Positions 52,200-61,111 of a stretch of DNA of 64,000 nt are shown here, one piece after another. The DNA is from Hyphomonadaceae bacterium. GTDB taxonomy: Bacteria; Pseudomonadota; Alphaproteobacteria; Caulobacterales; Aquidulcibacteraceae. The DNA lies in the NCBI GenBank assembly GCA_009773395.1, contig WRPI01000002.1, forward strand, positions 358,413 through 422,412, read 5' to 3'. Made by a program: the position numbers and the translations under genes. Position 1 is the first letter of the stretch; each line of letters begins with the position of its first letter. Below the pieces are notes generated by a model. The model did no database searches. It was not told the origin of the DNA and saw only the letters and a list, made by a program, of their open reading frames with translations.

Positions 52200-52361
52200 A
52201 TGGAGCAAGCAATGAAACGAAATCCAATTGCAAAAGCCTTGGCGAATTCGAATTTGAAACCGCAAATTATTCCCAATAAAAAGGCCTATAAGCGTAAACC
52301 GAAGCACGTCAAACAAGAAGCTGTTTCGGCAAGCGCAGAGACCATAAAGGAAGGCAATTGA
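52200..52361 (+). CDS. Small basic protein, possibly ArfA-like
   Basis: A 53-codon ORF with internal start at 52212 giving MKRNPIAKALANSNLKPQII and then PNKKAYKRKPKHVKQE. It is strongly basic. The order NPIAKAL...PNKKAYKRKPKH loosely resembles the active core of ribosome-rescue factor ArfA and small basic proteins of other proteobacteria. That is recognition from memory only. Its TGA overlaps the TTG start of the next gene, so the pair is translationally coupled. Confidence 0.5.
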   Translation: MEQAMKRNPIAKALANSNLKPQIIPNKKAYKRKPKHVKQEAVSASAETIKEGN

Positions 52362-53116
52362 GGCTTTTAGTTTTATGGATTGGAATATTGGCTCTTGTCG
52401 CTTGCTCGCAAAGTGCCGAAAAATCAACTAGGCAAAAAAACTGCGAACGCATAAATTTTGAAAGCAACTCTTATGTTGTTTGTCATTTCGCCCGCGCAAG
52501 CAATAATTTAGGACTTTTCCTGAAACACCCCGATGGAAAGCCCTTTGGTGATTTCGCACGTCTCAAAACTGAATTGGAAAAATCCGGTAAGTCCTTGAAA
52601 TTCGCCATGAATGCGGGAATGTATCATGAAGACAGGCGGCCAGTTGGGCTTTATGTCGAAAATGGTGTCAAAACTGGCAGGTTGCAAAAACGGGCTTCTG
52701 CCGACAATTTCGGCCTATTGCCCAATGGTGTGTTTTGGTTTGATGGCACGCAAGCGGCGGTAATGAGAACCCTTGAGTTTGAGAAAAATTTCCGCACTCG
52801 CGCATTGCCAAAATACGCTACCCAATCTGGGCCTATGTTGGTAATTGACGGCGCTCTGCACCCTTCATTCAAAGCAAATAGCAATAGTCTCAATATCAGA
52901 AATGGCGTTGGAATAAGCGCCGATAAATCGCAAGTGATTTTCGCAATAAGTGACGGACGGGTAAGTTTCCACACCTTCGCGCGGGTTTTTCGTGACGAAC
53001 TAAAAACCCCAAACGCATTATATCTTGATGGCAGCGTTTCAAAAATATTTTCCACGGAACTGGGTCGCGAAGACACGGGTGAAGAAATGGGGCCAATTAT
53101 CGCGGTTGTTGAGTAA
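52358..53116 (+). CDS. Phosphodiester glycosidase family (DUF2233) lipoprotein
   Basis: A 252-residue protein with lipobox LVAC near residue 16 and a NAGPA/DUF2233 domain. That family includes the enzyme that uncovers mannose 6-phosphate by removing N-acetylglucosamine, and bacterial exopolysaccharide proteins. The motif FAMNAGMYHEDRRPVGLYVENG, the segment TQSGPMLVIDGALHP and the final NALYLDGSVSKIF are typical. It starts at a TTG within a TTGA overlap with the small basic ORF. It is likely attached to the envelope and acts on a glycan. Confidence 0.87.
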   Translation: MRLLVLWIGILALVACSQSAEKSTRQKNCERINFESNSYVVCHFARASNNLGLFLKHPDGKPFGDFARLKTELEKSGKSLKFAMNAGMYHEDRRPVGLYVENGVKTGRLQKRASADNFGLLPNGVFWFDGTQAAVMRTLEFEKNFRTRALPKYATQSGPMLVIDGALHPSFKANSNSLNIRNGVGISADKSQVIFAISDGRVSFHTFARVFRDELKTPNALYLDGSVSKIFSTELGREDTGEEMGPIIAVVE

Positions 53117-53197
53117 AATGGGAATCCGCTTGCCACAACCAAAATAATTCCATAATTTGACAATCATAATGGCTGCGAAAATCAGGGAAATAATTAG

Positions 53198-54118
53198 ATG
53201 AAAATATCAACAAAAATAATGACTTGTTTAACGGCGCTGTCGCTAGTTCTCGCAGGTTGCGCCGCGCAAACAGCCACCCAAAGCCCGACCCAGCCAAAAA
53301 TCGAAACCGCCGAGCGGGTCTTTATGTCTGACCGAATAAATATCCGTGTCATTGGTTCGGGCCCTGATGTTGTGCTTATACCGGGGCTTGGTAGCCCGCC
53401 AGCGGTTTATGATGAATTGGTGGCAAAACTTTCACCCAATTATCGGCTTCACTTGGTGCATGTTGCGGGGTTTGCGGGGCTAAATACGAATTTTGAAGGG
53501 CCAATGTTTGATGATGTCACTTCGGAAATTGAGCGTTATTTGACTGGCGAACATCTTGAAGAAGCGAAAATAATTGGCCATTCAATGGGCGGCGAAATGG
53601 CAATGGCTTTGTCGACGCGCAAACATGTTGCCCAAGAAATAATGGTTGTCGATGCAATGCCGTTTTACCCTCTCTATTTTGGCAAACAATATGCCGATGC
53701 AATGTCAACCCAAACTGCCACTATTTTCTCCAACATAATTAAATCGCAAAATGATGAAGCTTACCGCGCGTCACAAGTGCTTTCGATTGCCAAATTGGTG
53801 AAATCACCGCAACATCGGCAGCAAGTTTTGGATTGGTCAGTCGGCTCAAACCGCGCCGCGATCGCCCAAGGGTTGTATGATCTGATGACAATTGATTTGC
53901 GCCCGCAGCTTGCGCAAAACCACGCCAAAATCACGCTCCTTTATGCCTATGATGCGCAAATGGGTATGAGCCAAGAAATCGTCGATGCCCTGTATGAAAC
54001 TGGCTACGCCAATATCCCCAATGTCACAAAAACCCGCATTGATGGCTCATTGCACTTCATAATGTTTGATAGGCCGCAAGAATTTGAAGCGGCAGTAAGG
54101 CAATTTTTAGAGCATTGA
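53198..54118 (+). CDS. Alpha/beta hydrolase lipoprotein
   Basis: A 306-residue alpha/beta hydrolase with a lipoprotein signal (lipobox LAGC near residue 21). The core has VVLIPGLGSPPAVYDELVAKL, nucleophile elbow GHSMGG with Ser, and a C-terminal DGSLHFIMFDRPQEFEAAV with the catalytic His. An Asp in LLYAYDAQMG is a plausible third member. The substrate is unknown. The gene stands between the DUF2233 lipoprotein and sdaA on the same strand and may share transcription with the former. Confidence 0.87.
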   Translation: MKISTKIMTCLTALSLVLAGCAAQTATQSPTQPKIETAERVFMSDRINIRVIGSGPDVVLIPGLGSPPAVYDELVAKLSPNYRLHLVHVAGFAGLNTNFEGPMFDDVTSEIERYLTGEHLEEAKIIGHSMGGEMAMALSTRKHVAQEIMVVDAMPFYPLYFGKQYADAMSTQTATIFSNIIKSQNDEAYRASQVLSIAKLVKSPQHRQQVLDWSVGSNRAAIAQGLYDLMTIDLRPQLAQNHAKITLLYAYDAQMGMSQEIVDALYETGYANIPNVTKTRIDGSLHFIMFDRPQEFEAAVRQFLEH

Positions 54119-54148
54119 CATTTCACGGTTTTAGCCGCCAATTGAGCC

Positions 54149-55543
54149 ATGTTTAGCGTATTCGATATTTTCAAAATCGGCCTTGGGCCATCAAGTTCCC
54201 ATACTACGGGGCCAATGCGGATCGCCAAAAGAACCTTGTTGGAGGCGCAAAATTTGGGGCTTTTGGCAAAAACCGCGCGGGTATTGGTAGAATTGCAAGG
54301 CTCATTGGCACTTACAGGAATTGGCCATGGCTCGGACCGCGCAGCGATTTTGGGGTTATTGGGCCATGAGCCTGAAACCGTGGAAAAATCGCAAGCCGAT
54401 TTGGATATTGAAAAGGCCTTTGAAACCAAACGGCTTCTGCTTCTCGGGCAATATGAAATCGCATTTGATGCCAAAAATGATATAGATTTTCGCGGCGATA
54501 TTATTCCAAAACTTCACCCCAATGGCATGAAGATCTATTTGTTTGATAAGAATGCAGAGCAAATTTTTACTCGCATTTTCTATTCAACTGGCGGTGGATT
54601 TATTGCCTCGGAAGAACAATTATTGCGCCCCACCACCAATGACATTGTAAAGCGCGGGAAAAAAGCGCAATTGCCGTTCACTTCCGCCGCCGAATTGCTT
54701 GCACATTGCGCAAAAACTAACGGCAATATTGATGATGTGGTGCGCATAAATGAAGATAGCTTGCGCCCACGCGCGCAAACCGATGCGGGGCTACTTGCGG
54801 TGTGGCAAGCCATGAATTCATCAATTGAACGCGGACTTGACGCTGTTGGCATATTACCAGGTGGCCTAAAAGTGCGCAGGCGTGCGTCCAGCCTTTATCA
54901 AAAGATGCGCGAAAACCCTTTGTCGCAGGATTTGGAACGACTGTTTGACTGGCTCAATATTTACGCCATGGCAGTGAATGAAGAAAATGCCAATGGTGGC
55001 CGCGTGGTTACCGCCCCCACCAATGGCGCGGCCGGGCTTATACCCGCGCTTATTCGCTATTATTGCGCGGGGGAGGGCTGGAATGCGGGTGATTGCGCTG
55101 CGACCGGCAAAATTGGGCGGTTTTTATTGGTCGCGGCTGGCATTGGCATGATTTACAAACAACGCGCATCTTTGTCGGGTGCCGAAATGGGCTGCCAAGG
55201 CGAAGTCGGCGTGGCTTGCTCCATGGGTGCGGCGGGCCTGTGCGCGATTTGGGGCGGCACACCCGCGCAAATTGAACACGCCGCCGAAATAGCGATGGAG
55301 CACAATCTCGGCCTAACCTGTGACCCCGTCGGCGGCCTCGTGCAAATCCCATGCATTGAGCGCAACGCAATCGGCGCAGTAAAAGCCGCCAATGCCGCAA
55401 GGCTCGCGATGATTGATGTCGGCGATCACAAAGTAACCCTAGACCAAGTAATAGAAACCATGCGCCAAACAGGATTGGACATGAGCAGCAAATACAAAGA
55501 AACCAGCCAAGGGGGGTTGGCGGTTAATGTGGTGGAGTGTTGA
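54149..55543 (+). CDS. sdaA: L-serine ammonia-lyase (iron-sulfur, single chain)
   Basis: This enzyme deaminates L-serine to pyruvate with a [4Fe-4S] cluster. The 464-residue protein has [26 protein letters not shown] at the N-terminus and, in the alpha domain, [41 protein letters not shown] and [19 protein letters not shown]. The cluster cysteines are visible in the last two. Length fits the fused alpha-beta form. No regulator or transporter lies beside it. A cloverleaf repeat follows. Confidence 0.96.
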   Translation: MFSVFDIFKIGLGPSSSHTTGPMRIAKRTLLEAQNLGLLAKTARVLVELQGSLALTGIGHGSDRAAILGLLGHEPETVEKSQADLDIEKAFETKRLLLLGQYEIAFDAKNDIDFRGDIIPKLHPNGMKIYLFDKNAEQIFTRIFYSTGGGFIASEEQLLRPTTNDIVKRGKKAQLPFTSAAELLAHCAKTNGNIDDVVRINEDSLRPRAQTDAGLLAVWQAMNSSIERGLDAVGILPGGLKVRRRASSLYQKMRENPLSQDLERLFDWLNIYAMAVNEENANGGRVVTAPTNGAAGLIPALIRYYCAGEGWNAGDCAATGKIGRFLLVAAGIGMIYKQRASLSGAEMGCQGEVGVACSMGAAGLCAIWGGTPAQIEHAAEIAMEHNLGLTCDPVGGLVQIPCIERNAIGAVKAANAARLAMIDVGDHKVTLDQVIETMRQTGLDMSSKYKETSQGGLAVNVVEC

Positions 55544-55568
55544 ATCGGCTTCGAGAGCCGTAGAGTTT

Positions 55569-55664
55569 ATTGTCATCCCCGAAAAATCGTAGATTTTGTC
55601 GGGGATCTCGCATTTATTTCACTGAGATCCCCGATATTTTCTACGAAAATTCGGGGATGACAAC
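55569..55664. repeat. 96-nt cloverleaf repeat, copy 2
   Basis: Matches 19395-19490 with about nine substitutions in the same orientation. The outer 13-bp inverted repeat is unchanged. The middle hairpin is longer here (GTCGGGGATCTC/GAGATCCCCGAT). It fills most of the gap between sdaA and the convergent serine hydrolase gene. Confidence 0.8.
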
Positions 55665-55724
55665 GCTTTTCATGGCTTTCGCAGAAGTCTCAAAATTTTG
55701 GAGAGACGGCCAAGCGCCTTTCCC

Positions 55725-56912
55725 TCACTTCTCCCCATCAATCACCGCCTGCACTTGCCGATAAAAAACATCCCTAGCTTCGCCTTGGGGGCCGATGTTG
55801 GCGCGGGGCCAGTTGGAGTTTGAGGCTATGACTAAATTGCGTTTTTTGTCGATGAAAATGCCTTGGCCGAAAATGCCTTGGGCGGCGACGCTGCCGTCAT
55901 CATATGTCCACCATTGGAAGCCGTAGCCTTGGCCGGGGGTGCCAATGTCTTGTTGTTTGGTGGTTGCCTCAGCGAACCAATCGGCGGGGACGACTTGCTT
56001 GCCTTGGGCCACGCCATTTGCCAAAACAAACATGCCATAACGCGCATAATCGCGGATTTTCATTTGCAAGCAACAACCGCCAACTTCATGGTCGGTTTCG
56101 CCCAATAGCCAGGTCGCGTCGCCTTCCATGCCAAATGGTTGCCAGATTTTTTCGTGCAAATATTGTGACAGTGTTTTGTGGGTCGCCGAGGAAACCAAAA
56201 CCCCAATTAAATTAGTTTCGCCTGTATTATAGTGCCATTTTGTGCCAGGGGGGTGGGCGCGTTTTAGCTTGCGCATATAGCTTATTGTGGCGTCCATTCC
56301 GGGGGTTGGTGTGGCGTGAATGAACTTTGCAACATCGGCTTCGGGGTCTTCATAATCTTCGTTCCAATCTGCGCCCGAAGTCATGGTTAGAACTTGCCGA
56401 ACTGTCACGCCATCATAAGCTGAGCCTTTTAAGTCTGGCAGATAAATCGTAATATCATCTTCAAGGCTTTTGATGAAACCATCTTGAATCGCCGCACCAA
56501 CAAGCGAAGATGTGAAGGATTTGGCGACCGAAAAACTAGTCCAACGCCCATCGCCATCAAAGCCAAGGCCATATTTTTCAAAACGAATTTTGCCGTCTTG
56601 AATAATTACAATGCCGGCGCTTCTTTGGCTTGCCATATATTCATCAATATTCGGGATATTAAGCGGCGTGCCTTGTGGCAGTGCAAGTGGCGTGGTTGAT
56701 GCCGCAATTGGCGATGAACCAGCAATCAAAGTTAAGCGATCAAAACCGCGAAATGATGCATCGCGTTGTGGAATTGTCCATTCCAACACATCACGGCTGG
56801 TTGGCAATGTCATCAAGACACCGCGCAATTCCTTATCAAGGCTCGACCACCAAAGGCCAGCACCTGCCAAAGTTAGACCCAATGCGCCAAGTGCAATATA
56901 TCGTTTTTTCAT
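55725..56912 (-). CDS. Serine hydrolase, class C beta-lactamase family
   Basis: A 395-residue membrane-anchored or secreted protein (hydrophobic N-terminus ALGALGLTLAGAGLWW). The beta-lactamase/esterase domain has the SxxK motif in FSVAKSF, the Tyr motif in HYNTGETN, and ends GQGIFIDKKRNLVIASNSNWP. Such proteins include esterases, DD-peptidases and 6-aminohexanoate-dimer hydrolases; the segment GADWNEDYEDPEADVAKF is typical of the last type. Antibiotic resistance should not be assumed. Confidence 0.88.
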   Translation of the reverse strand: MKKRYIALGALGLTLAGAGLWWSSLDKELRGVLMTLPTSRDVLEWTIPQRDASFRGFDRLTLIAGSSPIAASTTPLALPQGTPLNIPNIDEYMASQRSAGIVIIQDGKIRFEKYGLGFDGDGRWTSFSVAKSFTSSLVGAAIQDGFIKSLEDDITIYLPDLKGSAYDGVTVRQVLTMTSGADWNEDYEDPEADVAKFIHATPTPGMDATISYMRKLKRAHPPGTKWHYNTGETNLIGVLVSSATHKTLSQYLHEKIWQPFGMEGDATWLLGETDHEVGGCCLQMKIRDYARYGMFVLANGVAQGKQVVPADWFAEATTKQQDIGTPGQGYGFQWWTYDDGSVAAQGIFGQGIFIDKKRNLVIASNSNWPRANIGPQGEARDVFYRQVQAVIDGEK

Positions 56913-57155
56913 TTTGTCCCTAACTTCGTTGTTTTGTTTGTAATTTTATGCGGCAAATATGTGCGTGCCAATTTTCACCATTTATGGCGATAAATCAATG
57001 GCTAAATCACCTCCATCCGCATTTCGTTTTTGCGCAATTTTCAGTAATTTAATTCTGTTATTTGCCAAAAAAGCAGCGGGAAATTTTTGAATTAGTATAT
57101 TCGCACTTTCCAAAATAGAATTATTTTCTATATCGTCTGGAAGAGGCGTAATAAT

Positions 57156-57578
57156 ATGGATAGTGAATTACAACAAGCATTGATATTTGCGGCGATTGGT
57201 GGCGTTTTCATTGGCGCGGCATCGGGTGCTTTCTATCTTTTCCAAGGCAAAATCGCGGGCATAAGCGGGATTTTGTTTGATACAGCCACCCAACCGAAAA
57301 CATGGCGGTTTGCGTTTCTATTGGGCCTAGTGCTGGCAGGCGTAATTTTTGCGGCGGCTTTCCCTAATCAAATTGCGGAATTGAAAATTTCTAACTTTGA
57401 AATATTGGTATCGGGCCTCTTGATTGGGGTCGGAACCCGCCTCGCCAATGGCTGCACTTCGGGCCATGGCATAAGTGGTTTGGCGCGTTTTGCGCCGCGT
57501 TCAATTGCTGCGGTTGGGGTATTTATGCTTGCCGCCATTATTACCGTTTTTATTAAATTGCATGGATTTGCGGCATGA
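57156..57578 (+). CDS. YeeE/YedE family sulfur-transport protein, first half
   Basis: A 140-residue membrane protein with four helices. It has the family motif SGAFYLFQGKIAGISGILFD and the cysteine-bearing NGCTSGHGISGLARFAPRS. Larger YeeE proteins carry two such halves and take up thiosulfate or related sulfur compounds through conserved cysteines. Here the second half is a separate gene overlapping by ATGA, as in the PmpA/PmpB-like arrangement. Together they should form one transporter. Confidence 0.9.
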   Translation: MDSELQQALIFAAIGGVFIGAASGAFYLFQGKIAGISGILFDTATQPKTWRFAFLLGLVLAGVIFAAAFPNQIAELKISNFEILVSGLLIGVGTRLANGCTSGHGISGLARFAPRSIAAVGVFMLAAIITVFIKLHGFAA

Positions 57579-58030
57579 AAAATCAAACAATATTTAGCTT
57601 TATTATCGCACTAATTTTCGGTCTCGGCCTTGCATTATCGGGCATGACAAATCGTGAAAATGTAATTGGATTTTTGGATTTTTTCGGCAATTGGAAGCCC
57701 GCTTTGGCATTGGTAATGGGTTTTGGCATTTTGGCGGCAGCAGGATTTTTCCATTATTCCAAGCAATTGATGAAGCCGATAAATGGCAGTGACTTCCCGA
57801 TACTACCTACCAAAATTGACGCAAAATTGATTGTCGGCGCAGCCATTTTTGGCATCGGCTGGGGCATTGGCGGCATTTGCCCAGGGCCCGCAATTGTGCT
57901 GCTAGCAATCGCGCCAAGCAAAATAGTTTTGTTCATTGTTGCCATGGCAATTGGCGGTTTATTGACCGACTTCGTGACCAAATTAAACCTTGCGCGCGCA
58001 AAACCAATCAATGCATTGAATAATATTTAA
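57575..58030 (+). CDS. YeeE/YedE family sulfur-transport protein, second half
   Basis: A 151-residue membrane protein with about four helices. It has FGLGLALSGMTNRENVIGFLDFFGNWKPALALVMGFG and the conserved-cysteine motif GIGWGIGGICPGPAIVLLA. It is coupled to the preceding half by a 4-nt overlap. Its last 23 bases overlap the end of the convergent M20 peptidase gene. Unlike some homologues, no rhodanese or TusA gene is adjacent. Confidence 0.9.
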   Translation: MKNQTIFSFIIALIFGLGLALSGMTNRENVIGFLDFFGNWKPALALVMGFGILAAAGFFHYSKQLMKPINGSDFPILPTKIDAKLIVGAAIFGIGWGIGGICPGPAIVLLAIAPSKIVLFIVAMAIGGLLTDFVTKLNLARAKPINALNNI

Positions 58031-59438
58031 TCAAATCATATTGGAATTTGCGGCCTTCCATCAGTGATTTGACCAAAATGCGTTCATTAAGGCCGTGCGC
58101 ATTATTCATGCCGTCACTGAACATCGCGGAAAAACCAAAAGTTGGAATTCCTACCGCAGAAATATAAGTGGCATCGGTCGCGCCAGTTGCCATTGACGGA
58201 ATAATCGGAATATTGGGGTAATGCCGCGCCGCAATTATTTCAATTGGCCCTAAAACTTGCGCGGTAAGGGCAGGGGTAGGTGTCGCTGGGCGATTGGGCA
58301 CAACCAAAGTCACACTAACATTTGGGTTGGCAATCACGCTAACCAGCGCATTTTGCACTTCATCATTGCTAACGCCCGGGAAAACGCGGCAATTGACATT
58401 GGCCTTTACCCGTTGCGGCAGCGCATTTTTGGCGTGTCCACCTTCAATCATTGTCGCAACACATGTCGTGCGTAACATCGAGTTCCACGCGCGATTACGC
58501 GAAAGAACCGTATCAGCTTGCGTATCTTGCGGGTTCGCCACAATTGCCCGCATTGCCGCCGCAATTTCAGCGCTCTCAAGCGCCGCGCTTCTGCTGAAAT
58601 ATTCGCGCGTAACTGGGTTTAATTGTGTCGGGAATTTGTGGCGCGAAATATTGGTGAGCGCCGCTGAAATTTCATAAATCGCATTTTGTGGCACAGGCTG
58701 CGACGAATGGCCACCGGGGTTAGTGACTTCCAAAATGAAGTTGCGGTTTACTTTTTCGCCAGCCTGAATATGGAGCGCGACTTTGTTGCCATTTGCGTCT
58801 AATTGCCCGCCCGCGCCTTCATTTATGGCAAATTCGGCATCAATCCAATCGCGGTGGTTGGCGGCAAGCCACTGCGCGCCATTGGTCCAAGTGCTGGTTT
58901 CTTCGCCGCAAGTCAGTGCAAGTTTTATGGCGCGTTGCGGCACAAAACCTTCGCGTTTATAATTTATCAAAATGTCGGTAAAATAGGCCGCCATTGCCTT
59001 GTCATCAGCCGAACCGCGCGCGTAAAAATATCCGCCTTCTTCAATTAAAGTGAAGGGGTCGCGCACCCAATCCTCACGCCGCGCTTCGACCACATCAATA
59101 TGCGCCAATAGCAAGATTGCTTTTTTGCTGGGGTCGCTGCCAGCTAAAGTCGCCACTAATCCGCCAGCTTTTGGATATTCATCGGGCGCAAAAAGCCGTA
59201 AATCAGCATCGGCAAAACCTGCCGCGCGCATTCTTGCCGCCATGCGCTCAGCCGCCAATGTGCATGATCCCACAGATTGCGCAGTATGGGTTTCGACCAA
59301 TTCTTTGTAAAGCTCACGAAATTGCGGCTCGGTCGCGTCCAAATCGGTGCTGGTAGCAGGCGGCGGACGGCGCGCACTTACGTTTGAAAAAACAGATGCG
59401 GCAACAAGAACGGCGGCAATGGCGCGGTTAAATTTCAT
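58008..59438 (-). CDS. M20-family metallopeptidase, downstream tandem copy
   Basis: A 476-residue exported zinc peptidase (signal peptide FNRAIAAVLVAASVFSNVSA). Zinc and catalytic residues are visible in LLLAHIDVVEA, GSADDKAMAAYF and TCGEETS, and in NNAHGLNERI near the C-terminus. The dimerisation domain contains NPGGHSSQPVPQNA. M20 enzymes cleave short peptides or acylated amino acids; the substrate is unknown. It is about 80% alike by eye to the gene 14 nt upstream, so the pair is a tandem duplication, probably co-transcribed. Confidence 0.92.
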   Translation of the reverse strand: MKFNRAIAAVLVAASVFSNVSARRPPPATSTDLDATEPQFRELYKELVETHTAQSVGSCTLAAERMAARMRAAGFADADLRLFAPDEYPKAGGLVATLAGSDPSKKAILLLAHIDVVEARREDWVRDPFTLIEEGGYFYARGSADDKAMAAYFTDILINYKREGFVPQRAIKLALTCGEETSTWTNGAQWLAANHRDWIDAEFAINEGAGGQLDANGNKVALHIQAGEKVNRNFILEVTNPGGHSSQPVPQNAIYEISAALTNISRHKFPTQLNPVTREYFSRSAALESAEIAAAMRAIVANPQDTQADTVLSRNRAWNSMLRTTCVATMIEGGHAKNALPQRVKANVNCRVFPGVSNDEVQNALVSVIANPNVSVTLVVPNRPATPTPALTAQVLGPIEIIAARHYPNIPIIPSMATGATDATYISAVGIPTFGFSAMFSDGMNNAHGLNERILVKSLMEGRKFQYDLIKYYSMH

Positions 59439-59452
59439 GGTATGTTTGCTTT

Positions 59453-60886
59453 CTAATGATCTGCATAATATTTGATAAGTTCATATTGGAATTTACGCGC
59501 GTCCATAATTGATTTAACCCGAATGCGTTCATTTAGGCCATGAATACCGCCCAAATCGGCGTCCATAAATATCGCCGAAAAACCGTAAGTCGGGATTCCC
59601 GCCGCCGATGTATAAATCGCATCGGTAGCGCCCGTTGTCATAACTGGAATAATCGGTGTGCCGGGGAAATGCCTTGCCGCAATGGCTTCAATCGGTGCCA
59701 AAATATTCGCACCCAAACTTGGTGTCGGGGTCGCGGGGCTTCTTGGCCCACTTAAACTTATTGAGACTTTGTCGTTATTTATAGCGCTCGCGAGTGCCGC
59801 CTGCACAGCATCAACCGACACCCCTGGGAAAATGCGGCAATTTACATTAGTGCGCACTCGTTGTGGGAGCGCATTTTTGGCGTGACCGCCTTCAATCATT
59901 GTGCCAACGCAAGTGGTGCGTAGCATTGAGTGCCATTGCTTATTGCGGGACAATATCGCATCAGCCGCAGCGTCATTAGGGTTGGCCACAATTGCCCGCA
60001 TTGCCGCAGCAATTTCAGGCGTTTGGGTGGGTGCAAGCCGCGTGAAATATTCGCGCGTAGCATCATTTAATTGGGCCGGAAATTCGTGCGCCGCAACAGC
60101 AGAAATTGCGCGCGCCATGTCATAAAGCGCATTTTGTGGCACTGGTTGCGAGGAATGTCCGCCAGGGTTTGTGGTTTCCAAAGTAAAATCTTGATAGACT
60201 TTTTCGCCCGCCTGTATGTTAAGCGCGACACGATTGCCATTTGCGTCCAATGCCCCACCAGCGCCCTCATTGATGGCAAATTCGGCATCAATCCAATCAC
60301 GGTGATTTTCTGAAAGCCATTTTGCGCCGTTAAATGCACCAGATGATTCTTCGCCGCAGGTCAGTGCCATTTTCAAAGTGCGTTTGGGAACATAGCCTTC
60401 GCGTTTGTAATTTATCAAAATATCGGTGAAATATGCTGCCATCGCCTTGTCGTCAACTACGCCGCGCGCATAAAAATAGCCATTTTCTTCAATAAAAGTG
60501 AAAGGGTCGCGCGTCCAATCCTCGCGCTTGGCTTCGACGACATCAATATGCGCCAAAAGCAAAATCGCTTTTTTGGTGGTGTCGCTGCCATGAAAAGTGG
60601 CAACAAGGCCGCCTTCCTTTGGGTGTTCAGGGACCGAAAAAACCCGCAAATCACTATCAGCAAAGCCGGCCGCGCGCATTCTGGCCGCCATGCGTTCAGC
60701 CGCCAAAGTGCAATCCCCGACTGAAAGCGAAGTATTGGTTTCGACCAATTCTTTGTAAAGTTCACGAAATTGCGGCTCGGTGGCATTGAGGTCGGTATTG
60801 GTGGCGGGCGGCGCGCGGCGCGCACTTACGTTTGAAAAAACAGATGCGGCAACCAAAACGGCAGCGACTGCGCGATTAAATTTCAT
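59453..60886 (-). CDS. M20-family metallopeptidase, upstream tandem copy
   Basis: A 477-residue paralogue of the downstream peptidase with the same signal peptide and motifs (LLLAHIDVVEA, GVVDDKAMAAYF, TCGEESSG, GIHGLNERI). The two differ mainly in loops such as CGEESSGAFNGAKW against CGEETSTWTNGAQW, which could alter specificity. The ATG at 60886 follows a GGGAGAT Shine-Dalgarno. The open frame continues about 160 codons upstream but without a signal peptide there. It is the first gene of the pair. Confidence 0.92.
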   Translation of the reverse strand: MKFNRAVAAVLVAASVFSNVSARRAPPATNTDLNATEPQFRELYKELVETNTSLSVGDCTLAAERMAARMRAAGFADSDLRVFSVPEHPKEGGLVATFHGSDTTKKAILLLAHIDVVEAKREDWTRDPFTFIEENGYFYARGVVDDKAMAAYFTDILINYKREGYVPKRTLKMALTCGEESSGAFNGAKWLSENHRDWIDAEFAINEGAGGALDANGNRVALNIQAGEKVYQDFTLETTNPGGHSSQPVPQNALYDMARAISAVAAHEFPAQLNDATREYFTRLAPTQTPEIAAAMRAIVANPNDAAADAILSRNKQWHSMLRTTCVGTMIEGGHAKNALPQRVRTNVNCRIFPGVSVDAVQAALASAINNDKVSISLSGPRSPATPTPSLGANILAPIEAIAARHFPGTPIIPVMTTGATDAIYTSAAGIPTYGFSAIFMDADLGGIHGLNERIRVKSIMDARKFQYELIKYYADH

Positions 60887-60980
60887 TTGATATCTCCCAT
60901 CCATGCAACCTATCGGAGTTTGAAAAATGCGCAACATTATTTTTTTGCGTTCAGATGCTTCGCATCTTGGCGCCACATTT

Positions 60981-61021
60981 GAGCATTCCGAAAAGTTGTA
61001 GACTTTTCGGGAAAAATGCTC
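60981..61021. repeat. Perfect two-step palindrome upstream of dusA
   Basis: GAGCATT/AATGCTC encloses CCGAAAAGT/ACTTTTCGG with loop TGTAG and a short GAAA bulge. It lies in the 60887-61111 divergent gap between the M20 pair and dusA, and could be a regulatory hairpin or a repeat. Confidence 0.5.
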
Positions 61022-61111
61022 AGTGGCATTTTTGGGCTGCGCTCCCGCTTGGTCGCTAAATCGCTTCGCTCCTTTGCAAAAATAATCAAAACTTGTTATG
61101 GCACGCGCCGC

